From: Pseudalkalibacillus decolorationis
GTDB taxonomy: Bacteria; Bacillota; Bacilli; Bacillales; Fictibacillaceae
NCBI RefSeq assembly: GCF_024609785.1
Contig: NZ_JANHJQ010000009.1
Span: forward strand, 119,361-183,360
Direction of reading: 5' to 3'
DNA length: 64,000 nucleotides
Shown here one piece after another: positions 43,239-52,370 of the stretch. Both the position numbers and the translations under genes were made by a program. Position 1 is the stretch's first letter. Each line of letters starts with the position of its first letter. The notes beneath the pieces are model-generated. The model was not told the DNA's origin, did no database searches, and saw only the letters and a program-made list of their open reading frames with translations.

Positions 43239-46200
43239 TTACTCGACAATTACTTTTGCAGCCCCCCAATCCCCGTGATCACTTCCTACTCCATTTCCGC
43301 TATCAGTGACAACTAGTTTCAGATTTTCAACACCTTCAATATTTACATCTACGTTTTTCGCATCGTCTTCAGCAGTCATTAAGCCGCTGTCATAAAGCTT
43401 TTTTCCATCGCCCCAAACTTGGAAAACGATACTTGCAGCAGATGAATCTAACATCTCGTCATCGACACCCACTTTTGCCTGAAAGCTTGACGCATTACCG
43501 TCTAAGAAATAGACAACTTCAGAGTTCGCGTGAACACCTAGGCCTTTTTCAAACGTTTCTCCGTTAATGGTCAACGTCTGACCATCTCCTGAGCCTTGTC
43601 CACCATTACTTATGTCTCGCTCTACAGGTCCCCAGCCGTTCGATGCATTTAACCAATCAAGGTCACTGATGTAAGTTGTTTCTTGTGGTGGATCTGGCAA
43701 AATGTTCACAACTTTGGTCGCTGTTGTACCCGTCTCGTATCCTTTAAATTTGAAACTTGCTTTTGCCCCGAGTGTATACGAATCTGCACTTGCTGATTCA
43801 TTCGGTGTGACAGCCCAAGTCAATGATACCGATTGCCCCGGTTCAACTGATTGGAATTTTGTATCAGAAGTGGCTTTAACTGACCATTCTTCTGGAACCT
43901 TCAGTTCAACGTCAACATCGTCTATCGTTTTGCTGCTGTAGTTTGTGAAAGTACCTGTTACTTCCGATGTTTTACCTGCGTTGAAATATTCACTTTCCAG
44001 CTTAAGTTCTCCTGTTGGATTCGTCGGACATTCTTCGATTTCCTTTGCAGGTCCTAAGTCGTCCACAACAAGATTGTCGATTGTTAATGCCCCACTGCCA
44101 CCAGGTGACGTGACTGCGATAAAGTAATCGCCACAACCTGCTCCTCCTGTCGTAATCGTTTGCTCATACGTCTTGTGAGGTGCAGAATACTGCGGAGGTA
44201 GACTATCCGTCCATCCTTTAGGTATTTCTAATGTTGTTGGTGGTGCACTGTCTAGTGGTCGGTTAGTTGTTTTCACAAGTGTATCATTAACAATTCTGGT
44301 TCCCTCTTTATCAGATTGAACGACGAAATTGTACATTCCTGATGTATCTGCCTGATAATCAAACCCAATCCTGTAAGTGTGATTCGGTTTTAATCGCAGG
44401 GTTTGACCAAGTGTACGGATTTGCATGCCTTTACCCGCATCTAAAATTTTCAACGAGTAACGTCCGGAAATGGTATCCCTCGTATATCCTTTGTGTAATT
44501 CCGAAAGATGTATTGTTGGGTCCCCGCTGTTTCGTGCGTAAACAAACGGTCCCCATCCCTGATCGACATTTTCAAAGTCTTGATGATAGTAATGTCCTTT
44601 CGCCTGTAGATCAGCCCCATTGTTTTCAACGACACGCACATCGGCAAATTGCACCTTAGTACCAGAGCCGCCTTCTGCCGCCTTGAGATAAAGGGTAGCA
44701 GAACCGGATTTATAATCTTCAGGAACTGTAAACAAAACCTTCATGCGCTGGAAGTTACTGTGGCGCCGCGGATTGGATGCGGTATATTGTTCGGCAGGTG
44801 AAACGTCTGTCCAATTCGTTACTTCGGAACCTCCATAATCTTTCACACCGATTACAGCCTTTCTTTTACCAGTAACTTCGACCCATACTGAAGCAGAGTA
44901 CGTATTTCCTGGTTCAAGACCTTCAATTCTCTGGCTCACCATGCCGTCACTTGTCCCGGCAAATTGTAAATTTTCATAACCATTTGTTCCATCAACAATT
45001 GAAATATCGCTTACATCGCCGGTTGTTGAAAAACGTTTCCACTGTTTGAAACTGTGGCTGAAGAAATGCGGATCATTCACAATACCGCCTGCACCCCAGT
45101 CCATTTTCGTATTTTGGTCACCCTTCTTTGTATGTCCGTGTCCCTTTACCGGATGTGGATAAATGACATAAGGTACCTCTTTTTCAGCTTGAATCGTTAC
45201 CTCGCCGTCTTTTACAGACAACTTTTTAACAAATTGTTTACCTGTGCCGGTTAGCTTGTAGAGAACAACCTTCTTTTCTTTCTCCCAACTGTCTGGTAAC
45301 GACCAGCTTGTTTCTCCGCCTGCAGGGTTCCAGTGATAAATCTTCGTTTCTTTTTTCGGATTCCAAGCGAGGAATAGATTATCTCCATCCATGATCAACT
45401 TATCGTCTTTATACATTTTCAATGTGCCGGATTGATCAGTGACATACACATTGTCTTTAAAATCGATACGATGATCGGACCACTTCATAATCGGGAAATG
45501 CTGCATGTACTTTGTCGGCAAGTTCTGTGTAAATACACTCTTTGACCAGTTTAGTATGTTGTTTTGTCCCATCCAGCCCATAAAGCTCAGGTTACTACTG
45601 CCTTTAAGCATGGAACCTTTTTTCTTCCATACATCTTTATATTCGTTATAGGTAAATCTCAAGATCTGACTGTTAACACCGAGCTGATCATACTGGTTTG
45701 ACTGATGGTAATAAAGGGCATTTGGCCACATGTAATCGATCCATTCGGTATGCACACCCCAGCCGGCATCCTGAATTGTACTTGTAACTTCATTCGCATA
45801 CCATCCTCGATCAAAATATACATCTACGTAAACCCATGAAAGCCCCGGAACATCTTTCTTCAATTCACGGAGACGTTCCTGAAAATACCCTTTTTCAACA
45901 TCCTCATGTTGATTAATATGATAGGATTGATCCATCCACTGCCAGCCTTTTTCAGCATTCTTCGTTAAGTCCCACCGAAAATTCTTTGCTTCGGGGTACA
46001 TTTCCTGCTGATTGATGTGGACGCCTAAATTAACGTTGTATTTTTTCGACTTTTCAACGAGATACTTTAAATCTTCTAGACCGCCGGCACCTTTATTGTA
46101 GTTATCGCCGTAGTCCGGATGAGCACTGTCATGACCTTGACTTTGATATCCTTTAAGCAGAATGGATTGTCCTAATCCATCTGTGTACAAATAACTTTTC

Positions 46201-47162
46201 TTAATTTCATCCAATGTCCGTAAAAAAGGATGGGTTGGTTGGCTCGCTATGTTGAATGAGATCTGGTTAATAACGTCATCCTTGATTTCTTCAGATCCCT
46301 TTGGTAAAAACATAATGTCACGGAAGGCGATTGCCCCGTCTTGCCAATCGACTTGTCCATCTCTATTCTGGTCAGGCGTTACTGCAACCTTTTGATAAGG
46401 GAGTCCAACGACCTCCCCGTTTGCGCCGCGGTAAGTCCATTCACCACTCCACAATCCGGTTTGTTTTTGTTCCCCTTCGTCAGTCGTTTTGTATACTAAT
46501 CGTTCCTGCTCCGCCAAAGCATTTGTTGAAATAGCTGTAGCAAGACTGTCAGTATTCAGGATTGCCATGGTTACTCCATTAGCCTCATCATCCAAAGGCA
46601 ATTCCTTTATCGGTTTATACTCATCAATTGATGGATAGTCACCATAACTTGGTTTAAATAGAAGTGTTGCACTCGAAAGCTGTGCTCCCGATTGACTACT
46701 TTTTACTGAAACAATACTGTGATCCGGGATAGCTAGTGTCTCGACTTTTGTTTTCCCATTTTCTTCGATCTTTGTCACTTTAAATGATAAAATATTATCG
46801 GTGACTTCCAGCTTCACGTCCATTTCTACATCGATTTCCGGGAATTGCATATGATACATGACCGCGTCACCGGCTACTTCCGACTTCACATCGGGCTCAT
46901 AGTTCTTCCCGTTAATCATGACTTTCGACAGCTGATCGCTTTGGCCATAAAGCACAGCTCCATTACTGTTCCAGGTGTACTGAATGACGCGGGGAAACTG
47001 CTTGTCCACCTGGACACTGAGGTCAGAAGACTGGATAGTCACCACATCCTCTTCAGCATTGACTTTGTTTACTGCTAACCCTGATATCACAGAGGAAACC
47101 ACCAACATCCAGGCAAACACGATACCCAAAACTACCTTTAAACTATGATACTTTTTAACCAC
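43239..47162 (-). CDS. Secreted GH101 endo-alpha-N-acetylgalactosaminidase with CBM51-like domain
   Basis: 1307 residues. GH101 enzymes release Gal-beta-1,3-GalNAc (core 1) from Ser/Thr of mucin-type glycoproteins. Signal peptide 1-36. N-terminal beta-sandwich about 40-310 with an EF-hand-like DQNRDGQVDWQDG (264-276). Barrel about 315-640: LKGYQSQGHDSAHPDYGDNY, LGVHINQQEMYPE, WVYVDVYFDRGWYANE with nucleophile candidate D447 and HTEWIDYMW with acid/base candidate E473, the same order as in characterised enzymes. Then beta-sandwich domains, an NEW3-like domain near 1065-1160 and an NPCBM/CBM51-like domain at the C-terminus (LDWLNASNGWGPVERDIS, KGLGVHANSEVVY). GTG start after AGGAGGG. No LPXTG anchor, so probably released. 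Confidence 0.9.
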   Translation of the reverse strand: MVKKYHSLKVVLGIVFAWMLVVSSVISGLAVNKVNAEEDVVTIQSSDLSVQVDKQFPRVIQYTWNSNGAVLYGQSDQLSKVMINGKNYEPDVKSEVAGDAVMYHMQFPEIDVEMDVKLEVTDNILSFKVTKIEENGKTKVETLAIPDHSIVSVKSSQSGAQLSSATLLFKPSYGDYPSIDEYKPIKELPLDDEANGVTMAILNTDSLATAISTNALAEQERLVYKTTDEGEQKQTGLWSGEWTYRGANGEVVGLPYQKVAVTPDQNRDGQVDWQDGAIAFRDIMFLPKGSEEIKDDVINQISFNIASQPTHPFLRTLDEIKKSYLYTDGLGQSILLKGYQSQGHDSAHPDYGDNYNKGAGGLEDLKYLVEKSKKYNVNLGVHINQQEMYPEAKNFRWDLTKNAEKGWQWMDQSYHINQHEDVEKGYFQERLRELKKDVPGLSWVYVDVYFDRGWYANEVTSTIQDAGWGVHTEWIDYMWPNALYYHQSNQYDQLGVNSQILRFTYNEYKDVWKKKGSMLKGSSNLSFMGWMGQNNILNWSKSVFTQNLPTKYMQHFPIMKWSDHRIDFKDNVYVTDQSGTLKMYKDDKLIMDGDNLFLAWNPKKETKIYHWNPAGGETSWSLPDSWEKEKKVVLYKLTGTGKQFVKKLSVKDGEVTIQAEKEVPYVIYPHPVKGHGHTKKGDQNTKMDWGAGGIVNDPHFFSHSFKQWKRFSTTGDVSDISIVDGTNGYENLQFAGTSDGMVSQRIEGLEPGNTYSASVWVEVTGKRKAVIGVKDYGGSEVTNWTDVSPAEQYTASNPRRHSNFQRMKVLFTVPEDYKSGSATLYLKAAEGGSGTKVQFADVRVVENNGADLQAKGHYYHQDFENVDQGWGPFVYARNSGDPTIHLSELHKGYTRDTISGRYSLKILDAGKGMQIRTLGQTLRLKPNHTYRIGFDYQADTSGMYNFVVQSDKEGTRIVNDTLVKTTNRPLDSAPPTTLEIPKGWTDSLPPQYSAPHKTYEQTITTGGAGCGDYFIAVTSPGGSGALTIDNLVVDDLGPAKEIEECPTNPTGELKLESEYFNAGKTSEVTGTFTNYSSKTIDDVDVELKVPEEWSVKATSDTKFQSVEPGQSVSLTWAVTPNESASADSYTLGAKASFKFKGYETGTTATKVVNILPDPPQETTYISDLDWLNASNGWGPVERDISNGGQGSGDGQTLTINGETFEKGLGVHANSEVVYFLDGNASSFQAKVGVDDEMLDSSAASIVFQVWGDGKKLYDSGLMTAEDDAKNVDVNIEGVENLKLVVTDSGNGVGSDHGDWGAAKVIVE

Positions 47163-47315
47163 TAATTTAAACCCTCCTCTAGTTTCCTGATAGCTTCGTT
47201 TCCTCCTCTTCCCTACTGAAATTTAGGCCGATCTATAACAGTGAAAAACGTGACCCATCACCTCCTCTCAGGTGAGACGATTGGATGAAATACAAGTAGC
47301 CAATCAGCTAGCACC

Positions 47316-47504
47316 CTACCCTTGTATTCTATTAAGTTGAAACAAGGCAGAATCAAAGTCGTTTTTTATTTCCCAGATGAAGCCATTCTCCATAAAGTAC
47401 TGGCCAGATGCTGTCAACTGCAGCGATTCACACATGTATACGGTATCTGGTTCCAAACCCTTTAGTTTTAACTTTACAAATCGGAACCTCCTATCAATTT
47501 TTTA
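47316..47504 (-). pseudogene. C-terminal remnant of a GH36-like alpha-galactosidase
   Basis: A minus-strand frame with 61 codons ending TAG (47318-47316) reads FVKLKLKGLEPDTVYMCES, later SGQYFMENGFIWEI and NDFDSALFQLNRIQG. The pattern (RLxGLdPdxxY, then SGdxLMnxGL, then DFxSxLf) is that of the GH36 C-terminal domain. No start or catalytic part is left. It lies between GH101 and the mutarotase gene, so the locus once had a further alpha-galactosidase. Confidence 0.5.
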
Positions 47505-47533
47505 ATACTTTTTTCCCTTGAGCGAAACACCCC

Positions 47534-48484
47534 TTATGTACTTCCAACATCAATTTTAAGAAACCATGTATACGACCCATATGGAGGTATGCTTGATGAT
47601 TTTCCGATTTTTTCTGCAAGATATACATCATCGTAAACACCTGTACAAGGCTCTAGTGCCACATTGTACTCACCTCTATAGCCGCCGCGTGTCTTCCACA
47701 CCCCGAGGAATGGAACTTTCTCGATTGGGAACCAATAAGTGAGCTTACGACTAATGTCTGGTTGAACAAGCGAACACCAGCCCTCCTGCAAATGCTCATT
47801 AAAATAAAATTTTTCAATAGTAGATGTTTCCATTGGTTCAAGCCGTGATAAATCAATTGGTTCACCTGTAGAAACGGAATGCGTTTTTGGGTATGAATGC
47901 AAAGTGCCCCATCCCCCTAAATGCTTTGTATTCAGTTCAACATTGATTATTTGACTCAACCCCTTCGGCAAATCTATCAGAGTCTCACTTTTTAATTTCA
48001 TCAATGCATGCGGTGCCCATATAAACGGAAACGATTCATCACTCGTATTGGTTGCCTCATAGTGAATATCTACACCCGATTCCGTTAACCTCATTGATTT
48101 TTTTAACGTGTAAGGGAACGTAGGGCTCTTAACCTCCATTTCAATTCCAACGTCTGTTGGCGTCACGCTCCACGGAAGCGTCCAAACTTCACCATGATCA
48201 GGAATCATTTTATACGAATTCGGGTGTGGCCCAGGATCAATTCCTGGAAACATCTCGTCGAATCCGCTTGAATCATATTTCGAAAAATCGGCTCCATATG
48301 AAGGAATGGAAAGAAAATCTTGATTAGATTGATATAGCCATTCATATTTAACCTTCTTATCATAAAAGCTGACCATTTTCCCTCCATATGAAGGGAGAAT
48401 AATGCAACGAATATGATCATTTTCAAGTGTGATAGACTCGATACCTTTATATGTCGATACTGAGAATCCTTTTAAATCGATCAT
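47534..48484 (-). CDS. Aldose 1-epimerase-type mutarotase
   Basis: 316 residues with the galactose mutarotase-like beta-sandwich: ESITLENDHIRCIILPSYGGKMVSF at the start (conserved strand and Gly-Gly-Lys), FPFIWAPHALMKL with a candidate catalytic His, and CTGVYDDVYLAE at the end, whose Glu would be the base. It converts beta- to alpha-galactose for GalK after GH35 cleavage. Its ATG overlaps the galT stop by four bases (48481-48484), so translation is coupled. Last gene of the galK-galE-galT-mutarotase unit. Sequence is distant from classical GalM. Confidence 0.8.
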   Translation of the reverse strand: MIDLKGFSVSTYKGIESITLENDHIRCIILPSYGGKMVSFYDKKVKYEWLYQSNQDFLSIPSYGADFSKYDSSGFDEMFPGIDPGPHPNSYKMIPDHGEVWTLPWSVTPTDVGIEMEVKSPTFPYTLKKSMRLTESGVDIHYEATNTSDESFPFIWAPHALMKLKSETLIDLPKGLSQIINVELNTKHLGGWGTLHSYPKTHSVSTGEPIDLSRLEPMETSTIEKFYFNEHLQEGWCSLVQPDISRKLTYWFPIEKVPFLGVWKTRGGYRGEYNVALEPCTGVYDDVYLAEKIGKSSSIPPYGSYTWFLKIDVGST

Positions 48485-50016
48485 CCCGATTCCCCCGATG
48501 GCTTGATTTGTTCAATAAACCTTAAGAAAGCATTTATTCCTTCCTTATTACGCTTAAACACACCTGCATGCTCAAGAACTGTCAAAAATCGGTTTCCAAT
48601 TTCCTGTTTTAAAATTTCATGAATAGTAGCTTTTGTTTGCGCCGTATAATTAGTTATGATTTCTTGAGCCCAGATGACATGTCCTGAAGTGAATTCATCA
48701 TTTATTGCTTTCGTATCAAGTTCACCCTGGATAATGTAATCTGCTAGTTGATTCATTTCTTCTATTAATCTACCAGGCAAGACCGCCAAGCCCATTACCT
48801 CGATTAAACCGATATTTTCCTTCTTTATATGATGGACTTCCGCATGAGGGTGAAAAATGCCCATCGGGTACTCATTACACGTACGATTATTTCGTAACAC
48901 TAGATCAAGCTCAAATTCACCACAACGATTACGAGCAATAGGCGTTATGGTGTTATGCTGTTCACCATCGGTTTCAGCCAACAAACCAACCTTTTCATCA
49001 CTGTAGCTACGCCAAGACTCTAGAATCATACCACCAAGCTCGGATACCCGGTTTCGGTTCGCTCCGATAAGCCGAATGACCGACATCGGCCACTGAACAA
49101 TTCCTGCATGTATATCCTCAAAACCGTCGATATTGAACATCTCTTGTACAGATGCTTTTGCCATCGGAAATTCATGGCGACCCCCCTGGAAGTGGTCATG
49201 GCTCAGAATAGATCCACCTACAATCGGGAGATCCGCATTCGATCCGATAAAATAATGTGGAAACCGCTCGGTGAATTGTAACAACCGATCAAACCCCTCT
49301 TTTGAAATCTTCATCGGTCTGTGATCCCCTGAAAAGAGAATCGCATGCTCGTTATAATACACATATGGTGAGTACTGAAGGAACCATTGCTCACCTTCTA
49401 GATCAATCGGAATGATGCGATGATTTTCCCTTGCAGGATGATCAAGTCTACCTGCATAGCCTACATTTTCTTTACATAACAAGCACTTCGGATAGGTAGC
49501 TGAAGAGTTTGCCTTCGCTGCTGCAATTGCTTTTGGATCCTTTTCTGGCTTTGAAAGATTGATAGTGATTTCAAGGTCCCCGTATTCTGTTTTGCTATAC
49601 CAATTTTTGTTTTTATTTATTCGATCCGTACGTATGTAATGAGTATCCTTTGATAAACGGTAGAAATAAGTAGTTGCTGCTACCGAACCTTCTACCTCGT
49701 ATAGACGGAAAAATTCACTGATTACTTCCGATGGGTTAGGGACAAGGCGACCCATGATTTTCGGATCGAATAGATCCCTTTTTGTAATGGTATTGTCTTC
49801 AATTAATCCTCTCTGGACAGCATAATCTAGCATGTCTTCAAGGATTGGACCTGGAGTATCTAGTTGCTCCTCGATCATATATCGGGGCTGATCAACACCA
49901 TCTAGTTTGAATAGAAGAAAGAGTGAATTGCGTATATAATCGATATCCCAAACAGAGATCAGATCCTTTTTCAAGCCATAATTAATCAGTCGATCAATAC
50001 TATGATGGATTGTCAT
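48481..50016 (-). CDS. galT: UDP-glucose--hexose-1-phosphate uridylyltransferase
   Basis: 511 residues, the long Firmicute GalT type (family 2). GalT exchanges UMP between UDP-glucose and galactose-1-phosphate through a uridylyl-His intermediate. Visible motifs: PKCLLCKENVGYAGRLDHPARENHR, GGSILSHDHFQGGRHEFPM (the His-x-His active site), RNRCGEFELDLVLRNN and FHPHAEVHHIKKENIGLIEVMG. ATG at 50016 after a GGGGGGATAAAAGG site. 20 bases after galE, so in the galKETM unit. Serves the Leloir pathway for galactose from the GH35 step. Confidence 0.95.
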   Translation of the reverse strand: MTIHHSIDRLINYGLKKDLISVWDIDYIRNSLFLLFKLDGVDQPRYMIEEQLDTPGPILEDMLDYAVQRGLIEDNTITKRDLFDPKIMGRLVPNPSEVISEFFRLYEVEGSVAATTYFYRLSKDTHYIRTDRINKNKNWYSKTEYGDLEITINLSKPEKDPKAIAAAKANSSATYPKCLLCKENVGYAGRLDHPARENHRIIPIDLEGEQWFLQYSPYVYYNEHAILFSGDHRPMKISKEGFDRLLQFTERFPHYFIGSNADLPIVGGSILSHDHFQGGRHEFPMAKASVQEMFNIDGFEDIHAGIVQWPMSVIRLIGANRNRVSELGGMILESWRSYSDEKVGLLAETDGEQHNTITPIARNRCGEFELDLVLRNNRTCNEYPMGIFHPHAEVHHIKKENIGLIEVMGLAVLPGRLIEEMNQLADYIIQGELDTKAINDEFTSGHVIWAQEIITNYTAQTKATIHEILKQEIGNRFLTVLEHAGVFKRNKEGINAFLRFIEQIKPSGESG

Positions 50017-50036
50017 CCTTTTATCCCCCCGTCACC

Positions 50037-51026
50037 TTATTTACTGTACCCATGCGGATTGTTTTGGAACCAAGTCCAGGCAGTTTGTATAATTGTCTCA
50101 AGATCAGCATATCCAGGTTCCCATCCTAGTTCTCGAACCGCCTTTTTTGATGATGCAACAAGCTTTGCAGGGTCACCAGCTCTCCGTGGGGCTATCTCTG
50201 TTGGTATGCTATGATTCGTTACTTTTCTAGCGACATCAATCACTTCTTTTACTGAAAACCCCTTACCGTTCCCAAGATTGTAAACCGCACTTTCTCGACT
50301 TTTTTTAAGTTTTTTGATCGCTAATAAATGTGCACCAACCAAGTCATTTACATGGATATAATCGCGAATACAGGTCCCATCATTTGTTGAATAATCATCA
50401 CCGTAAATCATGACCTTCTCTCGTTTCCCTTGTGCGACTTCTAATACAATAGGAATCAAATGGGTTTCAGGACGGTGATCTTCACCAATCCGACCCAATG
50501 GATCCGCCCCTGCAACATTGAAATAGCGAAGTGAAACATAGCGGATCCCATATGCTCGCTCACTCCATTTCAGCATTTTTTCGATCGCAAGCTTTGTTTC
50601 ACCATAAGGGTTTGTTGGTAATGTCTGAGCATCCTCACTAACCGGTATCTGCTCAGGTTCACCGTATACTGCTGCCGTTGAAGAAAATACAATATCCTTG
50701 ACATCATACTTGGCCATCGCTCTTAACAGAGAAATCGTACTAGAAATATTGTTGTCGTAATATTTCAACGGATCCATGACACTTTCTCCTACGAGAGAAT
50801 TACCGGCGAAATGGATGACCGAATCAATTCTATTTTCTTCAAAAACTTGATCAATGAATTGTTGTGAGCGCAGATCCCCATGGTAAAATGACGCTCCAGC
50901 TAGAATTGCCTCGTTATAGCCTTTCTCCAGGTTATCAACAACGATAACTTCTTCATTCTCATCAAGTAATTGGACGACAGCATGACTTCCAATATATCCA
51001 GCACCTCCACATACGAGTACGGCCAT
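50037..51026 (-). CDS. galE: UDP-glucose 4-epimerase
   Basis: 329 residues, extended short-chain dehydrogenase. GGAGYIGSHAV is the NAD-binding loop; VIHFAGNSLVGES, the catalytic Ser in FSSTAAVYGEPEQIP, the YxxxK pair in TNPYGETKLAIEKML, and ARRAGDPAKLVASSKKA at the C-terminus are standard GalE residues. ATG at 51026 after AAGGAGGG. It lies between galK and galT. Regenerates UDP-glucose for GalT. Whether it also handles UDP-GalNAc cannot be told. Confidence 0.95.
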   Translation of the reverse strand: MAVLVCGGAGYIGSHAVVQLLDENEEVIVVDNLEKGYNEAILAGASFYHGDLRSQQFIDQVFEENRIDSVIHFAGNSLVGESVMDPLKYYDNNISSTISLLRAMAKYDVKDIVFSSTAAVYGEPEQIPVSEDAQTLPTNPYGETKLAIEKMLKWSERAYGIRYVSLRYFNVAGADPLGRIGEDHRPETHLIPIVLEVAQGKREKVMIYGDDYSTNDGTCIRDYIHVNDLVGAHLLAIKKLKKSRESAVYNLGNGKGFSVKEVIDVARKVTNHSIPTEIAPRRAGDPAKLVASSKKAVRELGWEPGYADLETIIQTAWTWFQNNPHGYSK

Positions 51027-51039
51027 TGCTAAACCCTCC

Positions 51040-52200
51040 TTAAAGTGTTGTTACTCCATCCCCAATTTCAACAACATAAAAGTCCGCATCAAGGCCTGTT
51101 AGCTCACGATAAGCTGAACCTACTCTTTCGATGAAAGAATCCACCCTACCTCGTGCCACGATATTAATTGTACAGCCTCCAAACCCTGCACCTGTCATTC
51201 TTGAACCGATTACATCTTCATTCCAGGCGGCCTTCACCAGAACGTCTAACTCCTTGCATGATACTTCATAATCATCACGTAAAGATCGATGTGATTCATT
51301 CATTAATCGGCCGAAACCGTTGATATCATTTCGATTCAGCTTCTCAACCGCTTCTATCGTCCGCCTATTTTCATAAACGACATGCTTTGCTCTCTTCTGG
51401 ATAATGGGGTCTTCAATTAGAAGTCTATGCTTTTCAAAATCATCCTTAGTTAGGTCAGCAAGTGTTTCGATATCCAGCTCTCTCTTTAATGTTTTCAGTG
51501 CTTCTTCACATTGCTTTCTTCGTTCATTGTATTTTGAATCAGTCAACCCTCGACGCTTGTTCGTATCTGCAATAATCATGGCGTATTCCTCTAACAAAAT
51601 AGGACTATATACATATTCCAACGTGTCACAGTTTAATAGAATGGCGTGGTCTTTTTTCCCCATACCAATAGCAAATTGATCCATAATTCCACAGGTTACC
51701 CCTACGAATTCATTCTCTGCTTTTTGCGAGAGCTTAATCATATCTAATTTTTCAATATCAAACTCGAATAGCTCTTTTAACACAATAGAAGTTGCTAGTT
51801 CTATAGAAGCCGATGATGATAATCCTGCACCATTAGGAATGTTTCCGTAAAAAGCTACTTCGAAGCCGGTGGTTATTGAATAGTTAGATTGCAAGAAGGT
51901 CCATACAACCCCGATTGGATAGTTCGCCCAACCGTGCGCATCATCAAATGACAAGTCATTCAAGTCAACTTCGATGACACTTGCCTCAGCATAATTCATC
52001 GAATATAACCTGATTTTTCGATCGTTTCGTTTTCTTGCTATTGCATATGTTCCAATACTTAATGCACATGGAAATACATGGCCCCCATTGTAATCTGTAT
52101 GCTCTCCAATCAAGTTGACACGACCGGGTGCAAAGAAGATTTGCACCTCATTTATTGAACCGAATGTCTCTATGAATGTTTGTTTCAGTTGTTCCAACAT
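51040..52200 (-). CDS. galK: Galactokinase
   Basis: 386 residues from the ATG at 52200, which has GAGGGG upstream; a TTG four codons earlier lies within that site and is unlikely. GHMP kinase motifs: APGRVNLIGEHTDYNGGHVFPCA (galactokinase signature and sugar binding), PNGAGLSSSASIE (ATP loop), CGIMDQFAIGMGKKDHAILLNCDT with the catalytic Asp, and SRMTGAGFGGCTINI. It phosphorylates galactose at C1. First gene of galKETM; its promoter should be in the 130 bases that also hold a family C repeat. Confidence 0.95.
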   Translation of the reverse strand: MLEQLKQTFIETFGSINEVQIFFAPGRVNLIGEHTDYNGGHVFPCALSIGTYAIARKRNDRKIRLYSMNYAEASVIEVDLNDLSFDDAHGWANYPIGVVWTFLQSNYSITTGFEVAFYGNIPNGAGLSSSASIELATSIVLKELFEFDIEKLDMIKLSQKAENEFVGVTCGIMDQFAIGMGKKDHAILLNCDTLEYVYSPILLEEYAMIIADTNKRRGLTDSKYNERRKQCEEALKTLKRELDIETLADLTKDDFEKHRLLIEDPIIQKRAKHVVYENRRTIEAVEKLNRNDINGFGRLMNESHRSLRDDYEVSCKELDVLVKAAWNEDVIGSRMTGAGFGGCTINIVARGRVDSFIERVGSAYRELTGLDADFYVVEIGDGVTTL

Positions 52201-52230
52201 GGATCCCCTCAAATCTATGGAAAGAATTAG

Positions 52231-52330
52231 TGTAAAGAAAACTTGGCTAGCGCCAAGCCTTAGCGCAGGTGGTCGACGTAGTTGCGCTTATACTATAGAA
52301 AGTATTTTTATACTTTCTTAACGTGTAAAA
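52231..52330. repeat. Dispersed intergenic repeat, family C, copy 2
   Basis: Begins AAAGAAAACTTGGCTAGCGC, ends CTATAGAAAGTATTTTTATA and CTTTCTTAACGTG, as at 4745-4866. It lies in the short space before galK. Confidence 0.7.
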
Positions 52331-52333
52331 TAA

Positions 52334-52364
52334 GAACCCCCTCATTAAATGATCCGAGGGGTTC
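52334..52364 (-). terminator. Terminator of the importer-sulfatase-GH35 operon
   Basis: Minus strand GAACCCCTC/GAGGGGGTTC hairpin followed by TTATTTTA. Directly after the GH35 stop. Confidence 0.8.
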
Positions 52365-52370
52365 GATTAT

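Noticed and set aside
44342..44659. 105-codon plus-strand frame inside the GH101 gene
   Set aside because: Shadow frame within a well-supported large gene; no ribosome site or motif.
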